DNA of 64,000 nt from Desulfovibrio ferrophilus. Lineage in GTDB: Bacteria; Desulfobacterota; Desulfovibrionia; Desulfovibrionales; Desulfovibrionaceae. Shown here in pieces: positions 1 to 9,221 of this stretch. Numbering within the stretch: position 1 is the first letter of the stretch; each line of letters begins with the position of its first letter. The stretch spans positions 186,001-250,000 of the forward strand of contig NZ_AP017378.1 of the NCBI RefSeq assembly GCF_003966735.1. The letters run 5' to 3'. The translations under genes and the position numbers were made by a program. The notes beneath the pieces were generated by a model. That model was not told the DNA's origin. It did not search any database and was given only the letters and a program-made list of their open reading frames with translations.

Positions 1-1467
1 CTTACCGGTGACATGGAGGTAGGGCACATTGTCATTCTTGAAAGTGAGGATGATGTCGATGAGCGGCATTGATTCGGGCACTGTGGTGACTTCGCTCGTC
101 ATGAAGCGTTTGACTTTAAGGGCTCGTAGGATGTTTTGCTCCATGCCCCCTGAGATGTCGATTCCTCGTCGTCTGAGCTTGAGGGTGTAGATGGAATCAC
201 GCTTGAGGGCACTGGCCACAATCGTCGCCAGGATGCAGGTAATCATCATGGGCAGGATGATCTTGTAGTCCCCAGTCATTTCGAAAATGATCAGGATGGC
301 CGTGATTGGCGCATGAGTGGTTCCTGCTACCACAGCTCCCATGCCGACAAGGGCGTAGGCCCCTGGAGGCGCGATGCCAGGGAAGAGCTGACCCGCCGCC
401 CAGCCGAAGGCTCCACCTGTCATGGCCCCGATGAACAGCGATGGAGCAAAGATTCCGCCGGAACCGCCCGACCCCAGAGTCAGCGAGGTTGCTGCAATTT
501 TTACGAAGATCAGGCTGAGGAGCATCAGCCCTGTCATCTGACTGTGCAGAGCCATGTTCATGGTTCCGTATCCCACGCCAAAGGCTTCAGGCCACTGCAG
601 AACAATCAGTCCCAGCAGTAGACCGCCCAGAGCGGGCTTGAGCCATTCGGGCAGGGGCAGTTTTTCGAAGACGTCTTCGGCTTTATAGAGAACGATGATG
701 AAGGCTACGGCCGCGAATGCGGCCAGCACTCCGAGCAGGGGATAAATGCCAAATTCCCACAAGGTGTGGATCTCATAGGTCGGGATGGAGAAGTTGGGCA
801 GATCACCCCAGTAAGACCGTGAAATGGCCGTGGCCGTGACCGAGGCGATGACTACCGGAGAAAAGGACATCAGGCCGAAATCACCAATAATGATTTCCAG
901 AGCGAAGAGTACTCCCGCAATGGGAGCGTTGAAGGTGGCAGCGATACCTGCGGCTGCGCCACAGCCGACCATGGTTCGTTGATGCATGACGGTGACGCCA
1001 GCCAGCTGCCCCACTGATGATCCGATGCTGGATCCAATTTGGACCATGGGCCCTTCCCGCCCTGACGAACCGCCTGAGCCGATGCAGATGGCCGAAGCCA
1101 GGATCTTGATCAGGGCCACGCGTTTACGGATGCGACCACCTTGCAGAGCCAGGGCGGCCATGACCTCGGGCACGCCGTGCCCTTTGGCCTCGCTTGCACC
1201 AAAATGCACCACCAACCCTACGAGTAAACCTCCTACTGCTGGCAGCAGCGCCAGCTTCCATGGGGAGACGCTGCCATGGAAGGTCAGAATGTCGTGGGAG
1301 TTTTGATAGAAAGCAAATTGAGTACCCTGCAGAATATGCTGGAACAGGATCGCCCCCCAGCCGGACAGGGCACCGATGAAGATGGCCAGCAGCAGGTTGT
1401 AGATATGCTGCTCCATACAGAATCGTGTGAAGCCGATAGCGATTTCGCGACAGGTGTTCCGTAGCAT
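1..1467 (-). CDS. ClC-family chloride channel/antiporter with CBS domain (C-terminus outside window)
   Basis: Leftward gene whose 3' end lies beyond base 1. The translation shows the ClC selectivity-filter motifs: GHGVPEVM (usually GSGIPE), GSGGSSGREGPMVQ with the gating glutamate of GREGP, and GGIFAPSLFIG. A run of hydrophobic helices follows, then the start of a cytoplasmic CBS region near the left edge. The protein would move chloride (or another anion) across the inner membrane, with or without proton counter-transport. The residue after the glutamate in NAPIAGVLFALE is Ile, where proton-coupled family members usually have the internal proton glutamate. The ATG at 1467 is the first start after the in-frame TAG that ends the upstream SPOR-like gene; a GGAGG lies 14 bases before it. 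The 48-bp gap to that gene suggests co-transcription. Confidence 0.93.
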   Translation of the reverse strand, partial: MLRNTCREIAIGFTRFCMEQHIYNLLLAIFIGALSGWGAILFQHILQGTQFAFYQNSHDILTFHGSVSPWKLALLPAVGGLLVGLVVHFGASEAKGHGVPEVMAALALQGGRIRKRVALIKILASAICIGSGGSSGREGPMVQIGSSIGSSVGQLAGVTVMHQRTMVGCGAAAGIAATFNAPIAGVLFALEIIIGDFGLMSFSPVVIASVTATAISRSYWGDLPNFSIPTYEIHTLWEFGIYPLLGVLAAFAAVAFIIVLYKAEDVFEKLPLPEWLKPALGGLLLGLIVLQWPEAFGVGYGTMNMALHSQMTGLMLLSLIFVKIAATSLTLGSGGSGGIFAPSLFIGAMTGGAFGWAAGQLFPGIAPPGAYALVGMGAVVAGTTHAPITAILIIFEMTGDYKIILPMMITCILATIVASALKRDSIYTLKLRRRGIDISGGMEQNILRALKVKRFMTSEVTTVPESMPLIDIILTFKNDNVPYLHVTGK

Positions 1468-1515
1468 ACGCGGGCGTTGATCCTCCGGCTGACGGTCGTC
1501 GGCATTTCCTGTTGG

Positions 1516-1872
1516 CTAGGTGTCTGACATGGCTTCCACCACGTGTGCATCAAAACCCTTGATCTGAAGTTGTCTGGCACGGGACCATGCCTGGTCCGGG
1601 TCGTTGAATTGGCCCACCACCAACTGGGCGGTGTTGGTACTGTCCCAGACCCAGATGTATTCGTGGAGTCGGAATCCGTTTTTCAGGGCCTGCTCGCGCA
1701 ACTGGTCGCGGGCGGCATCGCGTTGGTCCAGATTGTCATTGTCGAGCGATTCCCCCCGCAGCAAAACCCACCAGCGTTGTTTTGCTGGCTGCGGTGAACG
1801 TGCTGCACCTGCATTACGTACCAGGACGGCGAGATGGTTGATGGTGTTTTCTATTTCTCTTGCCAGAGGCAT
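1516..1872 (-). CDS. Small SPOR-like domain protein
   Basis: Predicted 118-residue protein. The C-terminal 70 residues (W-V-L-L-R near the start, TAQLVVGQFNDPDQAWSRA, then GFDAHVVEA) have the alternating strand-helix-strand pattern and the G-F-x-A-x-V ending typical of SPOR-type peptidoglycan-binding repeats. There is no obvious signal peptide or membrane helix, so a periplasmic role is not certain. The ATG at 1872 is chosen because AGGAGT precedes it by about 7 bases; a longer reading from 1974 would add a poorly supported N-terminus. It lies 48 bp upstream of the ClC gene and downstream of a terminator hairpin. The function is inferred only from the domain resemblance. Confidence 0.6.
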   Translation of the reverse strand: MPLAREIENTINHLAVLVRNAGAARSPQPAKQRWWVLLRGESLDNDNLDQRDAARDQLREQALKNGFRLHEYIWVWDSTNTAQLVVGQFNDPDQAWSRARQLQIKGFDAHVVEAMSDT

Positions 1873-1949
1873 TACAGGACTCCTGATGCTGGGGAGTGGA
1901 ATAGTCCTACACTCAATATGCTTGCCCCCGGCCGAAATGACAACAGAAA

Positions 1950-1990
1950 ATAATAAACGACACCAAAGCCACAAGGCTTTGGTGTTCCTG
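1950..1990 (-). terminator. Rho-independent terminator after the 990-residue protein gene
   Basis: A perfect 11-bp stem (ACACCAAAGCC / GGCTTTGGTGT, 1960-1985) with a 4-base loop. On the minus strand it is followed by CGTTTATTATTTT. It sits 22 bp after the stop codon at 2012. Confidence 0.8.
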
Positions 1991-2011
1991 TCGGGGGGAG
2001 TTTTTTTGGGG

Positions 2012-4984
2012 TCAGCGGGGAACGTTGGTCAGTTTGTTATACGCCCGGATAATGTTCAGCTCCCACTGCAGTCGGTCCTGGACCATGGTGACGATGCGTT
2101 TGGTGGGACGCCCGGCGAGTTGGCCGGCTTCGAACATGTTTTTGACCCGGGCGGCGATGTGGGATTCCAGGTTCAGCAGCAACAGCATAGCGCTGCGTTT
2201 GGCGTCGAGTTGCAGGGTTCCCAGGGGGGTTCCCTTGAGGGCAAGGACCCGTCCGAGGAACTCATGGTCGCGCCCAAGCTCACCTTCGGCTCCGGCCTTG
2301 CAGGATTTGCGCAGATCCGCCACGAGGTCTTCAATGGACTTTTTGCAGATTTTTGCCAGTGCTTCCTCAATGGCCTGGGCCTCTTTGTCTTTGCCGCTCA
2401 AGGCGATGTGATTCAGGAATTCCTCGGGGTCGCAGGTGTGCCGCAACAGATCGTTGGTGGTGACTCCATTGGCTGCGGAACCCAGCTTGGCCAAGGCGAA
2501 ATAGATGGGTTTAATGCTATTGGAAATCGCACGCTTGACCTCGGTTGATTCCAGACAGGAGTTGGCAAATAGCAGAAATTTTCCTGAGGAGGAGAAGACC
2601 TTGTCCATGGTCTGACGCGTGTCCTGAAGGCTGTCCAGATATTCCTTGTCCTTGCGGATGGCGAAACTTTCCACCTTGTGGCGAGGCTTGGTAAAGATGA
2701 CCCCCAGCTTATCGAGAGCACTATCTTTCAGATCCTTGAGAGCAGCCTCGGCCTCCTCGGAGTCTGCGGTGTCCAGGCAATGCAGCAGAGTGTTCAGGCT
2801 GGAGGATGTTTTTTCCACCAACACTCTATCTTCCTTACTCAGGGTGGAGCGAGGTGAGGCGGATGTGATTCCCCGGTTCAATGCCAGATAGAAATCAACC
2901 CGGCGCAGGTTGTCTGCCAGGGCACTTTCGATAGGTTCGAGGAAATCGCTGCCAAGCCCCCAGAGCAGGGTCATGCGCTTCAGCCGGTTGTTGATTTCCC
3001 GGGTCACGTGGGGTGGCAGGGAGATCATGGCGATTTCTTTGGCCTGGCGTTCGGATTCCAGATCCATGGTGTTGCTGGAGACGGTTAGCCCATTAAACGT
3101 TTGGACCACAACCAGCAGCGAGCGATACCAAGCTCGTAGCTCTGAAAGGCACTGTTCAGGGGAGATGCCTTCCAACCGTTTGCCCAGTCCCAGAGCGACT
3201 GGCCCGCGAACCGCGCCGTGAAGCAGGACTTGCCTGGCTTCATCCAGTAATTGCGCTCCATTGGAGGCCAGCTTCGGGAGCAGCAGGGCGAGCATCTGCC
3301 CCGCATCAAATTGTAATTTCGTGCAATCAAGGGTTTTGAGTTCATACAGCTGGCGTAACAGTTGACCATCATCGCTGTAGGATTTTTCTTCCGACTCAAA
3401 GGGGGTGTTGGTGATGCGGCGGCAGATTTCTTTGATGGAAAGCTTAGAGGCGTCGTTGATTTCGGCCTGCAGGCCCTTGGTGGTGTGCTTGCCGCCGTAT
3501 GGCACCAACCCCTTGTTCAGGGTTTGGAGGGTAATCTTGGTGTTAGCCAGCAGGTCGCTGAAGCTTGGTCGGTGTTTTTCATCAATCTTGTCCGCCACGT
3601 CGCCGAAGGCCTGTTGCAAAGGATCAAAGGCAAGCCTGAGACGGTCCTTCATGTCTTCGGAAGTGAAGGCCAATAGCAGAGAGTGGATGGAATGCAGGCC
3701 ATTGTCAAAGAAGTCGTTGGGAGACAGGGTTTCGTCCTTGCAACGAGTGATGAGCTGCAGGTCGGTACGGATCAATTTCTCACTGATCTTTTTGCGCGGT
3801 TGGGACGCAAGAGTGGCTGTCTGTTCCGCATCCTTCATGGTGAAAGATTTGAGGGCGTCCTGCACGGGTTTGGATTCCACGCGCTTGTGAGAGAAGGGGG
3901 GCCTGAGTGCAGCCAGCCCGTCCAGCAATCGCAGAGTCGCCGAACGTTCCGAACTTGTCTTGTCCTTGTTGGGGGCGTTTTGCAGGGAGAGGACCAGATA
4001 CAAGGTCAGTCGATCGATATTGTCCGGCATGCGCGAGACACTCTTGGCGATATAGTCCGCACCAAGCCCCAACACCATGCAGATCCGGTGCATGCGCCCA
4101 TATACAGCCTCGAACAAATCGGGATCGATACGCTCCTGGGAGATGCGCGTCCAGCTTTCACCGCGCCAGTGGAATGAGCTTAAGACATTGAGTCCTTTGA
4201 GAATATACCGATCTTCATCGCCGGAATGGTTCTCGATGAATTCGAACCGATCGTTGCGGACATTAACTTTGGTGCCAGGGCCAACGCCCCAGAGCTTCAT
4301 CCTGTCGGGCTGCACGGCAACGTCCAAAAACGAACGGAAGCCGAAGAGAGTCAAAGCCCCTCTGAAAGTGATATTTGGCGGTGACTGGCGCAGGATATCG
4401 TGATGTAGGTGCAGTCCTCCCATGATCTGAAGCTCATGGGTGAAGGCGGAATTGACCTTGAGTGCTCCGCGCGCAATAAAATCCCCCTGCACGGTGTGGA
4501 TGTCGGGGATGACGCTGAGGGAGTGTATCTCGTCGGCCAACATCAGGTCGCCCAGCCATTCTCCTTCTCTGTATAGCACGCCGATTTCACCAGTGACCTT
4601 GTCAGCCCCGATACGGGTCTTGGCGGCCAGAGTATCAAGAAATTCGCACCAGCGGGTTTCGGTCTCCGGGGTTCTGGGGATGCGCAGGTCGGGCAGGAAT
4701 TGAATGGTGTATCCGCTCTTGCCCCCGAGCTTCAGGTCCAGCAGATAATTCTGGCGCTCCATTTTCCGTTTGGCGTGCTGAATGGCGACTTTGGCAATTT
4801 TCTGGCTACGTTCTTCCAGCTTGTCCGAGGAGAGCTTGAGGCCAATAATGCTCAGTCCCTTTTTGATGAAGGCATCAAGGCGCCGGACGACCTCATTCTC
4901 GTCCTCTACCTCCGAACAGAGTCGGATGTAGGCGGTACTCATCTTCTTGATGAATTTGGCTGAAAGACTGGAGTGTTGTGCCAT
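2012..4984 (-). CDS. Large uncharacterised protein (990 residues) with an internal duplication
   Basis: I do not recognise a family. The protein is soluble-looking, with no signal peptide and no membrane helix. It starts with a charged helical region (about 1-80), then a Gly/Ile-rich, probably beta-strand stretch (about 145-250), then mostly helical sequence. Two segments resemble each other: about 297-335 (RICMVLGLGAD, then DNIDRLTLYLVL) and about 667-705 (RMTLLWGLGSD, then DNLRRVDFYLAL). The sequence after each copy is weakly similar too (ALKSFTMKD versus VESFAIRKD), which suggests a duplicated unit of 150 residues or more. The gene has its own good promoter (5025-5054) and terminator, so it is probably monocistronic. 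Coding bias matches its neighbours. Its function is unknown. Confidence 0.85.
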   Translation of the reverse strand: MAQHSSLSAKFIKKMSTAYIRLCSEVEDENEVVRRLDAFIKKGLSIIGLKLSSDKLEERSQKIAKVAIQHAKRKMERQNYLLDLKLGGKSGYTIQFLPDLRIPRTPETETRWCEFLDTLAAKTRIGADKVTGEIGVLYREGEWLGDLMLADEIHSLSVIPDIHTVQGDFIARGALKVNSAFTHELQIMGGLHLHHDILRQSPPNITFRGALTLFGFRSFLDVAVQPDRMKLWGVGPGTKVNVRNDRFEFIENHSGDEDRYILKGLNVLSSFHWRGESWTRISQERIDPDLFEAVYGRMHRICMVLGLGADYIAKSVSRMPDNIDRLTLYLVLSLQNAPNKDKTSSERSATLRLLDGLAALRPPFSHKRVESKPVQDALKSFTMKDAEQTATLASQPRKKISEKLIRTDLQLITRCKDETLSPNDFFDNGLHSIHSLLLAFTSEDMKDRLRLAFDPLQQAFGDVADKIDEKHRPSFSDLLANTKITLQTLNKGLVPYGGKHTTKGLQAEINDASKLSIKEICRRITNTPFESEEKSYSDDGQLLRQLYELKTLDCTKLQFDAGQMLALLLPKLASNGAQLLDEARQVLLHGAVRGPVALGLGKRLEGISPEQCLSELRAWYRSLLVVVQTFNGLTVSSNTMDLESERQAKEIAMISLPPHVTREINNRLKRMTLLWGLGSDFLEPIESALADNLRRVDFYLALNRGITSASPRSTLSKEDRVLVEKTSSSLNTLLHCLDTADSEEAEAALKDLKDSALDKLGVIFTKPRHKVESFAIRKDKEYLDSLQDTRQTMDKVFSSSGKFLLFANSCLESTEVKRAISNSIKPIYFALAKLGSAANGVTTNDLLRHTCDPEEFLNHIALSGKDKEAQAIEEALAKICKKSIEDLVADLRKSCKAGAEGELGRDHEFLGRVLALKGTPLGTLQLDAKRSAMLLLLNLESHIAARVKNMFEAGQLAGRPTKRIVTMVQDRLQWELNIIRAYNKLTNVPR

Positions 4985-5307
4985 GTTTGTGTGGGGCTGA
5001 TGATTAGTAGATGAAAACAGTACGATTTTAGGGTGATCTGCTCCGGCGCGTCAAGCGGGAAGGCTTGAAAACCGTAGCTTCCCGCAGACAATAATCATTC
5101 ACATGTTGATGACTTCGGGGACTGTGATCGCTGTCTCTGGGCCACTGCGCTCGTGAATCCTGAGGGCATGGGGTGTCGAGGATAGAGAATTGACCACTGT
5201 TGCACGCGGACCGGATAGTCTGGTACATCATGATGGAAAACCTCAAATGTTTGCCGGAAGGCCCAGTGAAATTGTTCCGGCCCAGGAACTCACGAATGGG
5301 AGGGGAA
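4985..5307. other. Divergent intergenic region between the 990-residue protein gene and cytochrome c'
   Basis: No supported gene. It contains the leftward promoter described separately. A weak rightward candidate is TTGACC at 5191-5196 with GGATAG 17 bases later, which could serve the cytochrome gene. The short frames here lack ribosome binding sites and coding character. Confidence 0.5.
5025..5054 (-). promoter_or_regulatory. Sigma-70-type promoter for the 990-residue protein gene
   Basis: On the minus strand, TTGACG (5049-5054) and TAAAAT (5025-5030) are separated by 18 bases. Each box matches consensus at five of six positions. Transcription would start about 35 bp before the ATG at 4984. 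Confidence 0.6.
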
Positions 5308-5784
5308 ATGCGAGTCACCATTGCCATAACTGTTTGCACGCTAGTGGTCCTGATGGCTGCCAGCGTTTTGAATGCTCAATCCGTCTATGTTCCAGGCAAG
5401 GCCAAGCCCGAGCAGGTGGTCAAGGCCCGGAAGTTTGCCATGCGGGCCCTCAACTCAAACTTGCGTGACATTCGATTCAAGCTCAAACGCGGGGATTCGG
5501 ATGGGATGTTGACTCCGGCCCTGAACCTTTCCGCCATCGCAAGATTCCTGCCCTATGCCTTCGTCGAAAAGCACGAAGCTGCTTACCCCCTCAAAGGATC
5601 CAACAAGTATTTCAAAGGGGGAGCACCCGAGGAGATTCAGGCTGGCGCTGAGTACTTGAATGTTCAGGCAGCTAAACTCCTGAACATGGCCACGAGCAAG
5701 AATATGAAAGCCCTCGATCAACAGAACAACCGCATCAAGAGGGCTTGTGTGAGTTGTCACAGTCAGTTCCGGGGTGAATTCTAA
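5308..5784 (+). CDS. Cytochrome c' (periplasmic, four-helix type)
   Basis: 158 residues. A signal peptide (MRVTIAITVC...SVLNAQS) is followed by a helical domain, with a single haem-binding CVSCH about eight residues from the C-terminus. This placement is typical of class II cytochromes c (c'/c-556), which carry one covalent haem at the end of a four-helix bundle in the periplasm. The family binds NO or CO or shuttles electrons; the exact role here is not shown. The start at 5308 is chosen because GGGAGGGGAA lies just before it and it begins the signal peptide directly. The gene stands alone. Confidence 0.88.
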   Translation: MRVTIAITVCTLVVLMAASVLNAQSVYVPGKAKPEQVVKARKFAMRALNSNLRDIRFKLKRGDSDGMLTPALNLSAIARFLPYAFVEKHEAAYPLKGSNKYFKGGAPEEIQAGAEYLNVQAAKLLNMATSKNMKALDQQNNRIKRACVSCHSQFRGEF

Positions 5785-6154
5785 CAGGCTCAGGCGGGTG
5801 GAAAACGGCCATCTGCGTTGTTAAGTGAATTGTTAGCGAACGAGTGAGCTTACAAGACCTTATGCCTTAGGTCTGCTGCACTCGACTCAAACGCTCGTGT
5901 ATGGAAAATCCACGTCGAGCTTGAGTCGATTTTGTGCTTGGCATTCGATGCTTGATCCGCCTCCCAGAAGAGCTTTTCCGATTGTTTAAGGCAACACCTC
6001 GTCATGTTTTCTCTCGGTGTTTCGAGTGGCAGACAATTTGCCTCCACTGGCATGGTCAGATTCCGACTATTGATTCCCGGCGTGTGGAAAGGTACACCTG
6101 TGCCCACCGCACGCCTCTTGGTGTGTGACAACCACGACCGAGAACAGGGTTGCC
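5785..6154. other. Gene-free stretch between cytochrome c' and aminotransferase
   Basis: About 370 bp. I see no convincing gene, terminator or RNA. It presumably holds the promoter of the aminotransferase-shikimate kinase pair, but I could not pick convincing promoter boxes. Confidence 0.4.
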
Positions 6155-7345
6155 ATGTCGTCCACTCAGCTCGAAAAGAGTTTTTGTTCCGAAAAAGTCT
6201 GCGATCTGACACCGTTTCTGGTGATGGAAGTGCTGGAAAAAGCCCACCGCATGGAGCGCGAGGGAATCTCCGTTATCCATATGGAAGTAGGTGAGCCAGA
6301 CTTTGATACGCCAAATGCCGTGATCGAAGCCGCCGAGCGGGCCATGCGAAGTGGTCAGACCCATTATACCCACTCCATGGGGCTTCTTGAACTGCGTGAG
6401 GCCATTGCCGGGCACTATCACGCCCAATATGGCGTTGAGGTTTCGCCTGAACGCATCGTGGTGACTCAGGGTACCTCGCCCGCAATGATGCTGACTTTCG
6501 CTGCATTGCTGGAAGACAATGACGAGGTCATCATTTCCGACCCGCATTATGCCTGCTACCCGAATTTCATCCGTTTTGCCGGAGGAAAACCCGTCAAGGT
6601 CCGCGTGTTCGAGGAAGACGGCTTCCAGTATCGCCCCGAGGTGATTGCCGAACGCATCGGGCCCCGCACCAAGGGGATTCTCATCAATTCACCGTCCAAT
6701 CCCACGGGGAACCTGCTGTCCGAGAAACGGATGCGGGCCATTGCCGAACTGGAACCCTATGTGGTTTCCGATGAAATCTATCATGGGTTGGTGTATGGTG
6801 GAGACACCGAGCATTCGATTCTTGAATTCACGGACAGAGCCTTTGTATTCAACGGTTTCTCCAAGCTGTATGCCATGACGGGCTGGCGCCTGGGCTATGT
6901 CATTGCCCCTCCCGAGTTCGTACGCGGGTTGCAGGTCATGAGTCAGAATTTTTTCATCTCCGCCAATGCCCCCACCCAATGGGCAGGGATTGCGGCCCTT
7001 CAGGAGACGGCTCAGGACGTGGAGCGCATGCGCTCGGTCTATGATGAGCGTCGCCAGTTCATGATCAAGCGGCTGAAGGAGATAGGCTTCGGCATTACCG
7101 TGGAACCGACGGGTGCCTTCTATGTTCTGGCGAACGCCACGGCTTTGAACCCGGAAAAGGCCGCTGATTCTCTGGCCTTGGCCTATGACATACTGGACAA
7201 GGCCCATATCGGCGTGACCCCGGGGATCGATTTTGGGGAAGGTGCGCAGGGCTATATCCGATTCTCCTACGCCAATTCTCTGGAGAATCTCGCCGAAGGC
7301 ATGAATCGTCTGGAACAATACGTGAACAACCATCTCAGAAAATAG
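6155..7345 (+). CDS. Class I/II PLP-dependent aminotransferase (aspartate aminotransferase-like)
   Basis: About 396 residues, the usual family length. Fold type I aminotransferase motifs are present: NSPSNPTGN (substrate and PLP contacts), SDEIYHGLVY with the Asp that pairs with the PLP nitrogen, and NGFSKLYAMTGWRLGY with the PLP-binding Lys at about residue 237. The C-terminal YIRFSYANS carries the substrate-carboxylate arginine. The enzyme transfers an amino group between an amino acid and a 2-oxoacid; specificity (Asp, Ala or aromatic) cannot be read from sequence. The ATG at 6155, preceded by AGGG, is preferred over a GTG at 6125. The stop is 9 bp before the shikimate kinase start, so the pair is probably an operon. 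This could suggest a link to aromatic amino acid synthesis. Confidence 0.9.
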   Translation: MSSTQLEKSFCSEKVCDLTPFLVMEVLEKAHRMEREGISVIHMEVGEPDFDTPNAVIEAAERAMRSGQTHYTHSMGLLELREAIAGHYHAQYGVEVSPERIVVTQGTSPAMMLTFAALLEDNDEVIISDPHYACYPNFIRFAGGKPVKVRVFEEDGFQYRPEVIAERIGPRTKGILINSPSNPTGNLLSEKRMRAIAELEPYVVSDEIYHGLVYGGDTEHSILEFTDRAFVFNGFSKLYAMTGWRLGYVIAPPEFVRGLQVMSQNFFISANAPTQWAGIAALQETAQDVERMRSVYDERRQFMIKRLKEIGFGITVEPTGAFYVLANATALNPEKAADSLALAYDILDKAHIGVTPGIDFGEGAQGYIRFSYANSLENLAEGMNRLEQYVNNHLRK

Positions 7346-7354
7346 GATAGGACG

Positions 7355-7999
7355 ATGTCTCGCAATGTGACCCCCAAGAATGCCATGAAGAAGAAGTTCG
7401 AAGTCGAGGACTCGAACAAAACTGCAATTTACCGCCGTGGAAGCAACACCAAGCCTGCCTTGAGTGGCGAGACCGTGTTTCTGGTCGGGCTACGTGCCAG
7501 TGGCAAGACTTCACTGGGACGCCTGGTGGCCGAAAGACTAGGCCTGCCTTTTGCCGACACGGATCAATTGTTGGTCGAGAAGACCGGACGCAGCATCGCC
7601 GAGATCGTTGAATCCGAGGGCTGGGACGAATTCCGTCGTTTGGAGACGGACGTTTTGCGTGAGGTTGCCGGTAAGCCCATGGTTGTTGCCACAGGTGGAG
7701 GCATCGTGCTGGCCCGGGAAAACCGCGAGATGCTTAAGGCTGGCGGTCCTGTTTTCTACCTGCTGGCGACCACGCTGCTGGTGGTGGATCGACTGACTCG
7801 GGACATGGACCCCGAAAATCGTCCTCCATTGACCGAGTTGCCCCTGACCGAGGAAATGGGCGAACTGCGCGAGGAGCGTGACCCCTTGTATATGGAAGTC
7901 GCCAAATTCGTGCTGCGCGCCGAAGAATCTCTGGAGGAACTCGTGGCTGAGGTCCAGGAAAAGATGCGGCTCGTGGAGATGATGAAGCGCCGCCGCTGA
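7355..7999 (+). CDS. aroK: Shikimate kinase with N-terminal extension
   Basis: Phosphorylates shikimate at the 3-hydroxyl using ATP, in the pathway to chorismate and aromatic amino acids. Motifs: Walker A GLRASGKTS (45-53), the shikimate-binding DTD (68-70), the arginine in EFRRLE (about 94), and ATGGGIV (about 112-118). The lid segment RDMDPENRPPL carries arginines. The protein has 214 residues, about 40 more than typical AroK/AroL, mostly because of a basic N-terminal extension (MSRNVTPKNAMKKKF...) that precedes the kinase core. A later start near the core would need a non-ATG codon without a good ribosome binding site. The gene follows the aminotransferase by 9 bp and ends at a strong terminator. 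Confidence 0.9.
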   Translation: MSRNVTPKNAMKKKFEVEDSNKTAIYRRGSNTKPALSGETVFLVGLRASGKTSLGRLVAERLGLPFADTDQLLVEKTGRSIAEIVESEGWDEFRRLETDVLREVAGKPMVVATGGGIVLARENREMLKAGGPVFYLLATTLLVVDRLTRDMDPENRPPLTELPLTEEMGELREERDPLYMEVAKFVLRAEESLEELVAEVQEKMRLVEMMKRRR

Positions 8000-8024
8000 T
8001 GGGGCCACATGATGATAGAAGCGT

Positions 8025-8058
8025 AAAGCCGCTGCCTGGGAACAGGCGGCGGCTTTTT
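8025..8058 (+). terminator. Rho-independent terminator after shikimate kinase
   Basis: The stem GCCGCTGCCTG / CAGGCGGCGGC (one T-G pair) is followed by TTTTTAG. Confidence 0.85.
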
Positions 8059-8082
8059 AGTGATGGATACCGGGATGGACGG

Positions 8083-9186
8083 TTAACCGTGCAGTGTGCC
8101 GTAGACTCTCGCCATCAGGGGTTTGGAATAGATGCCAAGACGTGAGAGCATCCATTTGGCGCTCTTGTTCTTGGCCTTGAAACGATAGGCTGCGTCTGCA
8201 GATTTGCCTGGCAGGTTGGGGCCTAGCGCCGTCGTGAAGAACACGGAGAATCCCAACTCTTTGGCGATCTCCAGAGCTTCCTTGCTGAATTCGCCCCAGG
8301 GCCAGGCCAAAGTGCTCACCGGGTGGCCCATCTCCCGCTCCAGAATCTCTTTGCTGGTGGTCAGGTCCGCGCGCAGACGGGTCTGGAATTCTTCGGGTGT
8401 TTCCATGCGGCCCAAGCGCTCTGCGGGGAGCTCCCGAATGCGGCGCATGATGTCCTCGTGCTTGGCGGGATCGGCAAAGAAACGTTTGGCGCTGTCGTAA
8501 TCCTGGGGAACAATGGAACTGATGATGCCGTATAATTCTTCCGAGGGGAGGAAGGCCTCATTGGCCATGGCCGCGCCGCGGCTGAAATCGGGCAGTCCGT
8601 AGATGACGTTCTGGTCGATGCGGTCGAAGGTGCGGCGGCGTATGCCGGGCTTGAACAGCTTTTCAAAGCTGGACGAGGTAAAGACGGAGCGGTGAGTGTG
8701 GGTATGAGCCGCAATGGACATAACCCCCGAGGCTTCCATCAGGCGGGCTTCCTTCCAGGAAAAGAAAAGATCCGTGCGGACGCGTAAACCATCGCTGCCA
8801 CCACGCCCGGGGAGATTGGCCTGGGGCAGTTCGTTCATGCCAACGAATCCTTCCCAGACGTCCTTCAGGGACGGGCGAGGGTTCTGCTCGCTTACAATCT
8901 TGTTGGTGACAGTGAACACGGTGCCTTTGTGGCCGTGCTTTTCAAGAAGGGGCCAAGCGTAAACGAAGTTGTCAAGAAAGCCGTCGTCAAAAGTGATCAG
9001 TGCCGAGCCCTTGGGCAGTTCTCGGCCATCGCGAAGATATTCCTCGGCCTCGACCAAAGAGATGCCCGTGTAGCCGGCACTTGTCATGGCTTCCAGGTGG
9101 CTCTCGAAAATTTCCGGCGCCACGGCAATGGAGTTGGGCCAGGAGCTGATGTAATGATACATGAGAACAGGCAGACTTTTCAGCAT
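8083..9186 (-). CDS. Polysaccharide deacetylase (NodB-type) family protein
   Basis: 367 residues. The N-terminal PVLMYHYIS and SALITFDDGFLDNF carry the carbohydrate esterase family 4 motif 1 with the catalytic and metal-binding Asp pair. AAHTHTHRS carries the two metal-binding histidines of motif 2. A later STLAWPWGEFS and GFSVFFTTALG match the C-terminal barrel strands. Such enzymes remove acetyl groups from amino sugars in surface polysaccharides or peptidoglycan. There is no clear signal peptide, so it may act on cytoplasmic or lipid-linked substrates. Between motifs 1 and 2 it is longer than minimal NodB domains. The gene stands alone, facing the chaperone operon divergently. Confidence 0.88.
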   Translation of the reverse strand: MLKSLPVLMYHYISSWPNSIAVAPEIFESHLEAMTSAGYTGISLVEAEEYLRDGRELPKGSALITFDDGFLDNFVYAWPLLEKHGHKGTVFTVTNKIVSEQNPRPSLKDVWEGFVGMNELPQANLPGRGGSDGLRVRTDLFFSWKEARLMEASGVMSIAAHTHTHRSVFTSSSFEKLFKPGIRRRTFDRIDQNVIYGLPDFSRGAAMANEAFLPSEELYGIISSIVPQDYDSAKRFFADPAKHEDIMRRIRELPAERLGRMETPEEFQTRLRADLTTSKEILEREMGHPVSTLAWPWGEFSKEALEIAKELGFSVFFTTALGPNLPGKSADAAYRFKAKNKSAKWMLSRLGIYSKPLMARVYGTLHG

Positions 9187-9221
9187 GGCGTGAGGTTTTT
9201 CCCCTTAACTCTCTTGGATGC

